Shown here: piece by piece, positions 11,288-20,729 of the stretch
Layout: each line of letters opens with the position of its first letter
Numbering within the stretch: the stretch's first letter is position 1
Source: a virus
DNA: 21,137 bases
Virus record (IMG/VR): IMGVR_UViG_3300020162_000365
Coordinates: 1-21,137 of that record
Direction: 5' to 3' (one strand)
Notes under the pieces: generated by a model
Databases searched by the model: none
The model's input: the letters and a program-made list of their open reading frames with translations, nothing else
Told to the model about the DNA's origin: nothing
Program-made: the position numbers and the translations under genes

Positions 11288-12364
11288 CTATTGTGCGTTT
11301 GCGTATTTAAATGGATTTTCAGCAAATGCTGCGTATATATATGTTACTGCTGAAGTATTCGGTGTGCCAGTAAAGCCACGCAATTTAAAACCATTAGATA
11401 AAACATCTACAACTGAAGGTGCTGTAGTTGTGCCTTCTTGGGCAGGCAAATTTGGGTAAAGCCATTGGTTAGTATTTACATTAACAGGATTTCTTGCTGT
11501 ATCAATAAAAATCCAATTTTCAGCAGAACCTATTGTTATGGCTTTTAATAATATTAATCTTGGCTTAAACCCCAAATAAACAAATGGTGCTGTAGCCCCA
11601 ACTCCAGTACCAACATAACTTCCAAATTTACTATATCCATCTACTTCATTCCAACAATAAGCGACATAATTGTTTGTGCTTCTATTAACTGTTAAATCTG
11701 TGCCAATACTAATAACAGTAGGTGATGGAACGATTGAATTCCAAAAATTAGCAGCACCAGATGCGCCTTTTGCAATTGTACTATCTAAATATAAATAATC
11801 TGTATTTGATGCAGTAACAAATGCGGAATGCCAAACTGGATGTGAATAAGCAAATCCTGTTGTGCGATTAAAAATAATTACCATTTTAGGCGCATTACTT
11901 AAACCATGCCCTACTGTAGCATTTGCACCTATTCCTGTATAAGTAACAATTGAAAAACCTGCTGTTGTATTAGCACTAACTTGTGATGATATAGAGCCTG
12001 CTGTATTAGTTACTGCTGCACCGCCTGCTTTCCATTGCCATGCAACTTCTAAATTTGTGCTTCCATTTAATGTCGCATCATTACCTACACTAAATCCAGT
12101 TGAAGTAAATGCTGAAACAACTTGTGCATTTGTTGCTTCTTGTGCTGTTGAATTTGATTGTAAAAAATTAGTTGCTCCTCTAACGCTATCTACCAAAACA
12201 TTTGATGTAGCAGTAGAACGATTTTTGCCCCATACAAAATCAGGTTGAAACGTAGTGCCTGAAGTGCTTGCGCCATTTGTTACAGTTTGTGATGTGCCAT
12301 TGCCTGTGTATAACGTAGCAGCAAATTGTGTAGCACCATTAGGTATTGCGTATGTTGTGGGCAT
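11288..12364 (-). CDS. DUF7483-like tail fibre protein
   Basis: The 358-residue protein is beta-rich, Thr/Ser/Asn-rich and poor in Lys. The first third (PDFVWGKNRSTATSNVLVDS at about 41-60, then FTSTGFSVG) and the last third (FVYLGFKPRLILLKAI, IFIDTARNPVN, VDVLSNGFKLR, YIYAAFAENPFKYANA) match the repeated strand pattern of DUF7483-type phage fibre domains as I know them. It is probably a distal fibre or adhesin that contacts the cell surface. It follows the large glycine-rich adhesin with a 10-nt gap and AAGG about 8 nt before ATG. No chaperone or peptidase domain is seen. Confidence 0.75.
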   Translation of the reverse strand: MPTTYAIPNGATQFAATLYTGNGTSQTVTNGASTSGTTFQPDFVWGKNRSTATSNVLVDSVRGATNFLQSNSTAQEATNAQVVSAFTSTGFSVGNDATLNGSTNLEVAWQWKAGGAAVTNTAGSISSQVSANTTAGFSIVTYTGIGANATVGHGLSNAPKMVIIFNRTTGFAYSHPVWHSAFVTASNTDYLYLDSTIAKGASGAANFWNSIVPSPTVISIGTDLTVNRSTNNYVAYCWNEVDGYSKFGSYVGTGVGATAPFVYLGFKPRLILLKAITIGSAENWIFIDTARNPVNVNTNQWLYPNLPAQEGTTTAPSVVDVLSNGFKLRGFTGTPNTSAVTYIYAAFAENPFKYANAQ

Positions 12365-12374
12365 TTTCTATACC

Positions 12375-15359
12375 TTACATATTGAATGTGTTTAGACGCA
12401 CAAAGCCAACAGGAATTGTCCCAATAAATGGTTGCTGTCCAAAATTAATAGCATATTGACTAGCAGAAGCACCTGTTGCACCTACAGCAGGAAATTTTAA
12501 ACCAGATAATCCAGTAATAATACCTTGACTTGCACCATTTTTATAAAATGTAATGCTGCCTGCATCGGCATCATAAGCAACACCAATAACATCGTTAGTT
12601 GTATATGTAGCACCATAGGCAGAAGCAACATTATTAGTATATTTTTGCCCTGTGCTGCTTAAGTATGACAATTCGCCTGCCGCGCCGCCTAAACCTGTTG
12701 TTGCGCTTGGTGCTGAACCATCTCCAACACCTACAACAGCAGCAGAACCTACAGCAATAATTGTAACTTCCCAATAAAATTTTCCGGATGTTATGCCAAA
12801 TGTTGCAAGTGGTTTTCCATAAGTTGTGGCAAATACAGTTGATGTAGCAAGATTTGCATTGCTATATGTAGTTGTCCCACCCGCTATTACTAAAGGGTTA
12901 AATACAGGATAGTTTGCCGCAGTTTCACTAGTCAATGTAGGAACGTCTGTCATTGAATCATAGTTAACACTTGTTGTTGGTGTTAGCGTAAAGCCGTTAG
13001 CAGTCCAATTGTTTTGGTTAGGACTAAAATCGTATCCAATGGTTGTGCTGCTTGCATTGTTTGTAAACGGTAAATAAAAACCATTTGTTCCGTAGCTGCC
13101 TAAATATTGCGTTGGTTGCCATACACCAAATGAATTGTATCCACCGAATGATGATGGTGTTAATGCTTGACCATTGACAAAATTAATTTCTGTCATATAG
13201 CCATCAAAATAATATCCGTAAGATGATTGCCCTGAACCTATGTAATGTGCAGTAGTATTGTTAATCCATCCGTCTGCATTTTGGCTTATATATGTAGCAC
13301 TAACATTGCTAGTAGTGGCAGATTGCAAAACTCCATTTACATACATCTTACACATATTGGCAACAGCCGCTTGGGTTGTGTCAAATGCAATCACAATATG
13401 ATACCAAGCAGCAGGGTCACGAAATACTGCGTTTGTTGACCAAAGTGTTTTTATACCTGCACTTAATTCAATGTAGGTAACTAAATTGTCATTGGTAGTA
13501 AAATAAAAATAATGAAGCCCGCCTGTTGTATTAAAGTTTGCAGCAAATAAACCGTGTGTAACACCTAACGCACCACGCTTAACCCAACCAGACCATGTCC
13601 ATGTTTTGCGATTGCCTGCAACAGTAGGGGTTCTTGTTAAACTAGAACTTGTGCTTGATTTAAAACGCAATGAATTATTAACTAATTTTAATGCGCTTAA
13701 ATATCCACTTGATGTAAATGTGTGAATGGTATTGCCGCCAACAAATGTAACAGTACCGCCTGCCATACGTTGTGCGCCTGCATAACTAATAATTACTATG
13801 CCGCTACCGCCTGCACCGCCTGCGTATGCAGCACCAGAACCGCCCGCACCACCGCCACCGCCGCCACCTAAACCTGCTGTGCCTGCTGTACCTGCTGCTG
13901 CGCTACCGCCACCACCACCGCCGCCAGTACCACCTGCACCTGCGCCACCTGTTTCTACGTTATAACGACCACCACCACCACCGCCCGCATAAATAACGGA
14001 TGCACCTGATAAAGATGATGCAGAGCCATTACCACCATTACCAAGTGCTACTGGTGAAACATTTGATGATGTACCTGCTGTGGATGCGCCACCACCACCT
14101 GAACCTGATGAACCTGTGATTGATTGTGCGCCTGCATTACCTTGCCCTGCAACACCTGTACCTGCGCCCGCTTTATAACCGCCACCGCCTGAACCACCGT
14201 TCAAACCTGTGTAAGTAGAATTACCGCCGCCACCACCGCCTGTTGATGTGACTATAGAACTAATATTAGATGTGCCGCCATTAGTGCCTTGAATGCCAAC
14301 AGTACCAGAACCGCCTGCACCTACTGTAATTATGTAGTTTGAATTTGTATCAAACGTTAAACCTGTGCCGCTTACAATACCGCCCGCACCCCCGCCACCG
14401 CCACCTGAACCAGTAACTATGCCACCACCGCCTGCACCGCCGCCCGCTACTAATAAATAATTTGCCGTAAAAGTAGTAGCAGGAACTAATGTGCCGGATG
14501 TAGTAAATGTATGAATCCAGTTGCCACCAGAATAAGTGACAGTACCACCACCAAATAATTGTGTAGGTGATGCGTATGAAACTATAACTACGCCCGAACC
14601 GCCGCCCGCACCGTTGAATGTTGAAACGTCAGCACCACCGCCGCCACCCCCGCCTAAATTAGCAATGCCAGAAACTGGCGCAGTAGAACTTGCTAGACCA
14701 CCCGCACCCCCGCCCCCGTTGCCGCCAAGACCCCGCGTTGTTCCAAATCCACCACCCCCGCCGCCGCCTGCATAAGTTACAGAAGAACCTGATATAGATG
14801 ATGCCGTACCATTGCCGCCTGAGCCTGTAGCACCAGTAGTTCCGCTACCACCTACGGCTGAAGAACCGCCACCGCCGCCTGCTGAACGATAAGTAGTGCT
14901 GTTTGTTATACCACTACCGCCATTATTACCTTGACCACTTGTGCCAGTACCGCCTGCGGTAGTTACAGTGCCGCCTGTTGCATTTGCTGCGCCACCGCCT
15001 GCTGAACCACCATCACCACCAATTGCGTTTGCACTAGATACATCAGGAGAAGAACCACCGCCGCCACCGCCAATTGCAGTTGCAAATGAACTAAATATAG
15101 AATTTGAACCTTGACTTCCTCTTAATGCATTAGATGATGAACCAGTGCCGCCTGCACCAACAGTTACAACATAATTTTGAGTAAAATTTAAACTTGTAAT
15201 ACCAAGAAGTAAACCGCCCGCACCCCCGCCACCGCCATAACCATCGCCGCCACCGCCACCGCCTGCTACAACAAGATAATTTGCAGTGATAGTAGATGTG
15301 CCTTGCGTATAACCAAAGGCAGCAAGGCAGGCAGCACCAATTTTAGATAGACGAGGCAT
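12375..15359 (-). CDS. giant tail adhesin: two glycine-rich modules, LamG-like and SPRY domains
   Basis: This 994-residue protein is modular. Two glycine-rich domains follow each other (about 25-295 and 296-555); each opens with TANYL(V/L)VAGGG and closes with SG(V/I)VI(V/I)SYA and IHTFT-SG. Next comes a LamG/concanavalin-like lectin domain (about 560-750, with WTWSGWVKRG, WYHIVIAFDT, MYVNGVLQ, YFDGYMTEINFVNG), then a SPRY-like domain (about 855-985, FYWEVTI, GVGDGS, IGVAYDADAGSITFYKNG). Polyglycine sandwich tips in phage adhesins bind host receptors, so this is a likely receptor-binding protein. The coding strand is a run of GGN codons, giving a strongly biased low-complexity DNA tract. AGGAT precedes the ATG. 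Confidence 0.8.
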   Translation of the reverse strand: MPRLSKIGAACLAAFGYTQGTSTITANYLVVAGGGGGGDGYGGGGGAGGLLLGITSLNFTQNYVVTVGAGGTGSSSNALRGSQGSNSIFSSFATAIGGGGGGSSPDVSSANAIGGDGGSAGGGAANATGGTVTTAGGTGTSGQGNNGGSGITNSTTYRSAGGGGGSSAVGGSGTTGATGSGGNGTASSISGSSVTYAGGGGGGGFGTTRGLGGNGGGGAGGLASSTAPVSGIANLGGGGGGGADVSTFNGAGGGSGVVIVSYASPTQLFGGGTVTYSGGNWIHTFTTSGTLVPATTFTANYLLVAGGGAGGGGIVTGSGGGGGGAGGIVSGTGLTFDTNSNYIITVGAGGSGTVGIQGTNGGTSNISSIVTSTGGGGGGNSTYTGLNGGSGGGGYKAGAGTGVAGQGNAGAQSITGSSGSGGGGASTAGTSSNVSPVALGNGGNGSASSLSGASVIYAGGGGGGRYNVETGGAGAGGTGGGGGGGSAAAGTAGTAGLGGGGGGGAGGSGAAYAGGAGGSGIVIISYAGAQRMAGGTVTFVGGNTIHTFTSSGYLSALKLVNNSLRFKSSTSSSLTRTPTVAGNRKTWTWSGWVKRGALGVTHGLFAANFNTTGGLHYFYFTTNDNLVTYIELSAGIKTLWSTNAVFRDPAAWYHIVIAFDTTQAAVANMCKMYVNGVLQSATTSNVSATYISQNADGWINNTTAHYIGSGQSSYGYYFDGYMTEINFVNGQALTPSSFGGYNSFGVWQPTQYLGSYGTNGFYLPFTNNASSTTIGYDFSPNQNNWTANGFTLTPTTSVNYDSMTDVPTLTSETAANYPVFNPLVIAGGTTTYSNANLATSTVFATTYGKPLATFGITSGKFYWEVTIIAVGSAAVVGVGDGSAPSATTGLGGAAGELSYLSSTGQKYTNNVASAYGATYTTNDVIGVAYDADAGSITFYKNGASQGIITGLSGLKFPAVGATGASASQYAINFGQQPFIGTIPVGFVRLNTFNM

Positions 15360-15370
15360 TTTTTATCCTA

Positions 15371-16036
15371 TTACGCAAATCTTGTTTGTGATGCAAGTAT
15401 AGTAAATGCAGCACTACCTGTTTTGACAATAACGTATGTGTAAGCATCAATTGAACTAGCGTTGCCTAATGTTGGTGCTGCGCCACCTTGCCATTTAGGC
15501 GTAACAGATGTGCCATCAACTTGCACCACGCTATTGTAATAAGCAGTTGCGCCGTTGGTATTTAAAAACGTAGCAGATAAAGATTCACCCACAGCCATTA
15601 TTGTATTTAATGCAGTACCGCTAGAACCTCTAAAATTAATTGTAAAGTTTGCCGCAGCATTGGTTGTGTAATACAAAACCGATTGTGTGGTTACATCAAA
15701 ATTAATTGTGCCTGTTGCCGCAATTGCAGATACGGTTGCAACTTCAAGTATGTTTGAAAATTTAGCGTCTGCATTAGCTGCTGTGCCAACAAAAGTTTGC
15801 AGTGCGGTAAATGTTTGTGCAGTATTAGTAAACGCAGTATTGGCATTGTATGCTTGAACATCTGTGCCAATAACCAAACCTAGTGCTGTTCGTGCCGCAG
15901 GCGGGCTTCCAGTTAACCCTAGCAGTCCAGTGACATAATCCCAAAGCGTTCCAAAGCCTGCCCGCGCCACCGCATTAGATGGGTTTGGGTATGTGTCTGA
16001 TATAGCCGTTTTGGCGGGCGGTGCTGTATATGGCAT
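15371..16036 (-). CDS. tail fibre protein of aquatic phages
   Basis: The 221-residue protein has an N-terminal attachment-like part (MPYTAPPAKTAISDTYPNPS, then GFGTLWDYVTGLLG), a Thr/Ala-rich shaft (about 55-95) and a conserved C-terminal beta domain. The diagnostic C-terminal strings are NFDVTTQSVLYYTTNAAANF (about 112-131), ATFLNTNGATAYYNS and KWQGGAAPTLGNASSIDAYTY, ending in ILASQTRF. This domain recurs in fibres of marine and freshwater phages as I recall. It lies directly after the tail-tip gene and before the large adhesin, so it may connect the two. GGATATTAAAA precedes the start. Confidence 0.8.
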   Translation of the reverse strand: MPYTAPPAKTAISDTYPNPSNAVARAGFGTLWDYVTGLLGLTGSPPAARTALGLVIGTDVQAYNANTAFTNTAQTFTALQTFVGTAANADAKFSNILEVATVSAIAATGTINFDVTTQSVLYYTTNAAANFTINFRGSSGTALNTIMAVGESLSATFLNTNGATAYYNSVVQVDGTSVTPKWQGGAAPTLGNASSIDAYTYVIVKTGSAAFTILASQTRFA

Positions 16037-16038
16037 TT

Positions 16039-18948
16039 TTAATATCCTTGTAAAACAATGTCAGCCAATGCGCCTGATGTGGCAATTTGACTAGAATTAT
16101 AACCTGTGATTGTAGGCGCAAGTGGTACAGATTTATCCACTCGAATTGTTACCACGCCAAGTGCGTTTTGTTGCAATGTTGCTTGTACATTAGTTATTGC
16201 TGTGAAATTTCTTGTGTAAGGAATTGCGCCACCATTAACCAAATGATTGTTTACAACCTCAACAATGTCTGGCACATCAATTGATAAATTGAATTCAGTA
16301 ACTTCACCAATCGTGCCAGTGCCTAATGAAATCCTAAATTGGTAAACGCCGTTTTGCATAACAATGCTACTAGGCATAGGCAGGAAATCGGTGTTCTCGC
16401 CATAGAATGATGCGTTGTCATCAAAGCCATATTTTGAATCACCGTCTGCGCCGTAAAAAGGCGTTGGGTAAATTTGCCTATATTCAACAACTGGATTGTT
16501 TCCTAATGCTGCCCAATTTAAAACCGCAAATGAACCTGCCAAAGCAGAGCCAATAAAAGTTTCTTCGGTTGTGTAAACCATCGCCTGCGATATTGCCGAA
16601 TCATATAAAGATTCAGCCGCCAACCCATAGAATGATTGCTCATCTTCGCCATAGAATGAATCTAATATGTCTGCTACAAGATTGCCACCGACAATTGAGC
16701 AATTTGTTCTAGTGCCTAACCAACCATCTGCTTTAAAATCAATAACTTCAATGACGTTTGGTACAAGCGAATCAGTGCTATTAACTTGTGTCGATGCTGA
16801 ATTAGGTGATTCATGCCCAACAGTATCAACCGCTTTAACCATTACGGTTGTTTGAATTCCTGATAATGCGGCAGCAAAGAAGTTTGTATCAGTTACTAGA
16901 CCACCAGATAAAGGCAGCGCAGTATTCCAATCTGTGTTTACGCCATATTGATAGCGCAATACATAACCCGCTATTCTCCAATTAAGAACCTCTGTCCATG
17001 ACAGATTTAAACCGTTAGCAGTTATTGTTAAAACATTATCAATAAAAGTTGGATTCCATATTATTGATGTGGCAGGCGAAAAGATACTTGTCTTAAGTGA
17101 ATTGCCAACACGCACAAAAAAGTAATATGTGCCTGCTTCAAATGTTGCAATTTCATAAGGGTCTAATGCTGTGCTTTGTTGGAAGCCTTGACCATTTAAT
17201 GAATTGTAAACAGTTAATAAAGTAAGTTGTTCGCTTGTTGGAATTGGTACAGTTGAATACCATATTTCCACAAATTCAATAATGCCGTTTGTGCTAGTTG
17301 TTGGCGTAACATCAAACTTAGGTTTAAAGCCAGATGTAATTATTCCATTAATAACAGGCGCAGGTACAGTGCCAAAAATAGATGGGTCTAAAAATCCACT
17401 GTTAGGCGTAGGCGCAAATTGTGTAACTTCGGTATCGGCAAAAACTTCAGGATTAAATTCAGATAACATTAAACTTGCAGTGACAGCACCATCATCGGCA
17501 AAATTTTCTGTTACTTTTTGAACCCTAAATAATTTATTATCAAACTGATAGTTTGTATTTGTGACACTTACAATATCGCCTGCTTCAAGTTGAATTCCTG
17601 AAAAATTTATCACGCATTGCATTTGCAAATCTTCGCGGCATGATTTTAAAAATCTGCTTGTTAATACTTGCGCCCTTACGCTGTCATTAACCAAAGGCAA
17701 AGTAATTGTTTGCTTATTAACTGGTTCATTTGGATACAGTAATAATGGTGCAATTTGAGCAAGGTCAAATATTGCACTTGCAAATGTATCTTGATTTGCA
17801 TTATCAACAAATTTAGTTTCAGCAACATTGAATGTGTTTGATATATCTAATGGTGATATATTTATTGCGCCAACTAAAACAGAATCATTAATTTGTAGTG
17901 CAACCTCATAAGTTGGTTGCTGAACTATAACGCCCCATTGACTAGTAATCTCATTATATTTAACCAAACAATCACAGCAATTAGCCATCATTTGAATGTT
18001 TGACATAATGGGTTGATCGGTTAGGATAGTCCCATTAAATTCAAATCTTTGCATTGAACCTGCTAACCCGCCTGATGTTAAATAATTTATTGGTTGTGCG
18101 GAATAAGTATTCAATGCAGATAAACTATTTACATTAACGCTAGACAATGACAATGCTGCACCGTATCTAGTTGATCTAAAGTAATCTAAAAATACATCGC
18201 CGGGATTTTTTCTAGGATTTATAACTTGGAATCTTGTTTGTTGCATTCCAGTTATATTTGCATCACGCGAATAAGTTAATTTTAAAATGACAAACGCGCA
18301 ATTAGTCATTAACTTTGAAGCATCCCATTTATAAACTAAATCAGGATTACTCATTACTTGTATTGCAGTTGATGAACTATTTGTTGGAGTGCTAGACCCA
18401 TTACGGTAAAAATAAAATTCCATTAAACCTGCAACCGTTGTATCCGTTACACCAGTTGATTCATCAAGCAAGCCAGTTACTTTGTAAGTTTGCCCTGCTG
18501 TTGTGCTAAAGATTACTTTCTTGCCGCCCCAATAAACATTTCCAAAACTAAATACATCGGCAGTGTTTCCATATTCTGAATTCGTAACTTCAGATAATGC
18601 CAAACAATAGTACAGTTGTTGATTGTTGCTAGTAATAGATAAATCAGTAATTGTGCCGCCAACATAAGCAGAGCCATAAACAACAGGTAATTTATTATCA
18701 GTTGCAGGCGGTATCTGTTGACGATTACCGGGATCGGGATATTTTGTTCCATCCCAAGAAGGCATATCCGGCGTAAATGCTCTTGATACTATGCTTGAAA
18801 CTACCACGTTGATAGCAAATGCAACTGCGTAATATGTAAATCCTTGAAGCGCAAAATATGTGGCAATCATAGTGCCGACAGCAAATGCAGGGGCAGCAAA
18901 TAAAAGCAGCGCAATCGCTAACCAAATTTTATTGAATCCAGTTTTCAT
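16039..18948 (-). CDS. tail tip protein, lambda J-like
   Basis: The 969-residue protein has the size and position of the lambda J host-specificity protein, which forms the tail tip and contacts the receptor. Residues 1-60 are hydrophobic with a signal-like stretch ending APAFA and a second hydrophobic segment. Residues 65-100 (NRQQIPPATDNKLPVVYGSA) are typical of J-like proteins. A hub region follows (about 240-500, with NPGDVFLDYFRSTRYGA and GDIVSVTNTNYQFDNKLFRV). Fibronectin-type III-like domains come next (about 530-730), then a FYG-repeat segment (about 763-855) and a beta C-terminus. AGGAAAATAG precedes the ATG. It overlaps the acetyltransferase by 20 nt. Confidence 0.85.
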   Translation of the reverse strand: MKTGFNKIWLAIALLLFAAPAFAVGTMIATYFALQGFTYYAVAFAINVVVSSIVSRAFTPDMPSWDGTKYPDPGNRQQIPPATDNKLPVVYGSAYVGGTITDLSITSNNQQLYYCLALSEVTNSEYGNTADVFSFGNVYWGGKKVIFSTTAGQTYKVTGLLDESTGVTDTTVAGLMEFYFYRNGSSTPTNSSSTAIQVMSNPDLVYKWDASKLMTNCAFVILKLTYSRDANITGMQQTRFQVINPRKNPGDVFLDYFRSTRYGAALSLSSVNVNSLSALNTYSAQPINYLTSGGLAGSMQRFEFNGTILTDQPIMSNIQMMANCCDCLVKYNEITSQWGVIVQQPTYEVALQINDSVLVGAINISPLDISNTFNVAETKFVDNANQDTFASAIFDLAQIAPLLLYPNEPVNKQTITLPLVNDSVRAQVLTSRFLKSCREDLQMQCVINFSGIQLEAGDIVSVTNTNYQFDNKLFRVQKVTENFADDGAVTASLMLSEFNPEVFADTEVTQFAPTPNSGFLDPSIFGTVPAPVINGIITSGFKPKFDVTPTTSTNGIIEFVEIWYSTVPIPTSEQLTLLTVYNSLNGQGFQQSTALDPYEIATFEAGTYYFFVRVGNSLKTSIFSPATSIIWNPTFIDNVLTITANGLNLSWTEVLNWRIAGYVLRYQYGVNTDWNTALPLSGGLVTDTNFFAAALSGIQTTVMVKAVDTVGHESPNSASTQVNSTDSLVPNVIEVIDFKADGWLGTRTNCSIVGGNLVADILDSFYGEDEQSFYGLAAESLYDSAISQAMVYTTEETFIGSALAGSFAVLNWAALGNNPVVEYRQIYPTPFYGADGDSKYGFDDNASFYGENTDFLPMPSSIVMQNGVYQFRISLGTGTIGEVTEFNLSIDVPDIVEVVNNHLVNGGAIPYTRNFTAITNVQATLQQNALGVVTIRVDKSVPLAPTITGYNSSQIATSGALADIVLQGY

Positions 18949-19363
18949 CTATTTTCCTAAACCCCAATTTTTCATATTTTAAATTTGGGCTTATTTCAAT
19001 TTTGCTCAAAGTAAAATATTTAATTCTGCCGCTATTTTTTAATTCATTTGCATATTCTAAATATGCTTTTAATAATTTATAACCTGATGTTCCATTTCTA
19101 TATTGTGGCAGTACATACCATGCAACTTCATGCAAAACTAAAACTTTTTTACTCCAAATGCTAGGCAATATTAAACAAAAAAATAATCCTTTTCCTTGCT
19201 CTATAAATATTTTTCCTTGCCCCGCAAATACATTTGTTAAAATCATTTCCCAATGTTCTATATCGTCATCTTGGAAATATTGTTTTATTGGGCTTTCATC
19301 CCTAAAACATTTCAACATTTCTATAATTTCTGTCTTATCGTATTTGGTTGCTTGTCTTATCAT
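18929..19363 (-). CDS. GNAT-family acetyltransferase inside the tail module
   Basis: This 144-residue protein reads as a GNAT N-acetyltransferase, an acetyl-CoA-dependent enzyme. The acetyl-CoA region is VAWYVLPQYRNGTSGYKLLKAYLEYA (about 82-107), with the R-N-G-x-x-G loop, and the last strands are FTLSKIEISPN and YEKLGFRKID, the usual GF-x-K ending. The substrate is unknown. It sits where lambda-type phages have gene K or I, between hub and tip proteins, and overlaps both neighbours (4 and 20 nt). The gene looks richer in A/T than its neighbours, which suggests late acquisition. Modification of a tail protein or of a host target would both be guesses. Confidence 0.75.
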   Translation of the reverse strand: MIRQATKYDKTEIIEMLKCFRDESPIKQYFQDDDIEHWEMILTNVFAGQGKIFIEQGKGLFFCLILPSIWSKKVLVLHEVAWYVLPQYRNGTSGYKLLKAYLEYANELKNSGRIKYFTLSKIEISPNLKYEKLGFRKIDENWIQ

Positions 19364-20034
19364 TCTTTACCAAAGGCATAGTTAATAGTTTGAATAAATG
19401 AAACTCTATTCATGCTTGTGTCATTAGGCGCATAAAACTGCCATGAATTATTATTTGTGTATCTGCCTGAAATTCTATTTTGCAAAATCAATTGAATGCT
19501 TGATGCACTTACTGTAATAGTCCCAAGATAACCGCGCACTTCTTCAAACCATTGCTCATTTATAGTAAATGAATTTATAAATCCAGTAAAAAATTTATAT
19601 AATGTTCCATTAGAATCGGATGTCCACGTTACATTTGAAGCAATTTGATTCTGCCAATTAACATTTAAACCCGAATTATTTTGCCAACCTACAGGCAATG
19701 CACCGCTAGTTAATTCACCATTGGCATTAAAAAACCCATGCCACATTTCTATTTGTGCGCCTTTTATTTGTGTGCCTAATACAAGCGCAAGCATTGCAGG
19801 TTCTATACCTGTTAACGTAACTGTAGTTTCATTGGCGGTTGATTTAATATCACGAATTGCATCACCAACTTTTACCAACTGCCCCAATGCTGTGAATGGT
19901 TCAGAGTCAACCGATGGAACTGTGATTGCAGTAGGCGTTGTGGCAAAACGATATGTTGCGGAAGGCGTAGTTATGCGAACAAAATCCGCATACCTAATAA
20001 GATTGGTATTTTCAACTGGTGCAATTTCATTCAC
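19360..20034 (-). CDS. tail hub protein, DUF2163/minor tail L-like
   Basis: The 224-residue protein has an N-terminal YADFVRITTPSATYRFATTP, a GQLVKVGDAIRDIKSTANET segment, then TVTLTGIEPAMLALVL and a C-terminal LQNRISGRYTNNNSWQFY with DTSMNRVS. This is the pattern of small tail hub proteins of aquatic siphophages, comparable in place to lambda L or DUF2163 proteins that join the tube end to the tip. The start is GTG 20034, with GAGG 7 nt upstream; it overlaps the preceding stop by 4 nt (GTGA). It precedes the acetyltransferase and J-like genes, matching the usual order. Confidence 0.7.
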   Translation of the reverse strand: MNEIAPVENTNLIRYADFVRITTPSATYRFATTPTAITVPSVDSEPFTALGQLVKVGDAIRDIKSTANETTVTLTGIEPAMLALVLGTQIKGAQIEMWHGFFNANGELTSGALPVGWQNNSGLNVNWQNQIASNVTWTSDSNGTLYKFFTGFINSFTINEQWFEEVRGYLGTITVSASSIQLILQNRISGRYTNNNSWQFYAPNDTSMNRVSFIQTINYAFGKE

Positions 20035-20711
20035 AGCACCACCTCATAACCCCTAAACTGCCCGCCCCATTGAATAAAACTGTCATTGGTCATTGGGATT
20101 AATGTGTAATCAGGATAATCACGCAAGATGATTGGAAATGTAATGCCTGTATAAGTAAGCAATCCTAATGGAACTGTTGTGCCATATTGACCAATGACCA
20201 CTGGAATGCCAGTGAAAACATTAGTTAAAATTGTTCTATGAACTGGTATGTTTACAGTTGTGCCAACTTCACGCAATACATCCGCAGTTGCTATATAAGC
20301 ATAACGATCAATTTGAATAAAATCGCCAACCTTTACAATGTAATCTGTTGATGCTATTGCAGGCAGATTTCCAAGAACAATTGTTTTGTTTCCGCTTGTT
20401 GCTTCATAAGTGCAAGCAGCAATTTCGCCGCTTGTCATATCACCTTGATAAGCAATGTAATTTATCCAACCAGTATTTCCAAAATTTAAATACTGCTCAT
20501 TAATTCTATCCGCTTCACGCAAGCTAGACAGCACCCCACGATTTTGCGAATACAACAGATAATTCATTGGTTTTATTGTGAATTCAAACGGTTGCACAGT
20601 TAAAACCTCTGATGTGCTGATACGCATATTGCGTGACAACATTTGTCCGGCAAACTTGTGGTCATTAATCCCAACCGATTCAGCAACAGATAGTATTGTT
20701 TGTAAACTCAT
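20031..20711 (-). CDS. distal tail or tail hub protein
   Basis: The 226-residue protein resembles tail hub proteins of aquatic phages that have a KVGDFIQIDRYAYIATADVL-type beta motif (about 127-146) followed by VNIPVHR, and end in a strand with FRGYEVV. The N-terminal part (FEFTIKPMNYLLYSQNRGVL, about 43-62) is typical of the same group. I place it at the lambda M position because the L-like gene follows with a 4-nt overlap; this is inference. No enzymatic motif is seen. GGA stands 6 nt before ATG 20711. Confidence 0.65.
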   Translation of the reverse strand: MSLQTILSVAESVGINDHKFAGQMLSRNMRISTSEVLTVQPFEFTIKPMNYLLYSQNRGVLSSLREADRINEQYLNFGNTGWINYIAYQGDMTSGEIAACTYEATSGNKTIVLGNLPAIASTDYIVKVGDFIQIDRYAYIATADVLREVGTTVNIPVHRTILTNVFTGIPVVIGQYGTTVPLGLLTYTGITFPIILRDYPDYTLIPMTNDSFIQWGGQFRGYEVVL

Positions 20712-20729
20712 AATAAATCCGATTGTGTT

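Noticed and set aside
14536-14775. Proline-rich plus-strand frame (also 20890-21087)
   Set aside because: It is the antisense reading of GGN glycine codons, which gives proline runs automatically.
18513-18925. Additional minus-strand frames inside the J-like gene (79 and 66 codons)
   Set aside because: Hydrophobic and Cys-rich off-frame readings without ribosome sites; no motif and no operon logic as seen for the methyltransferase overlap.
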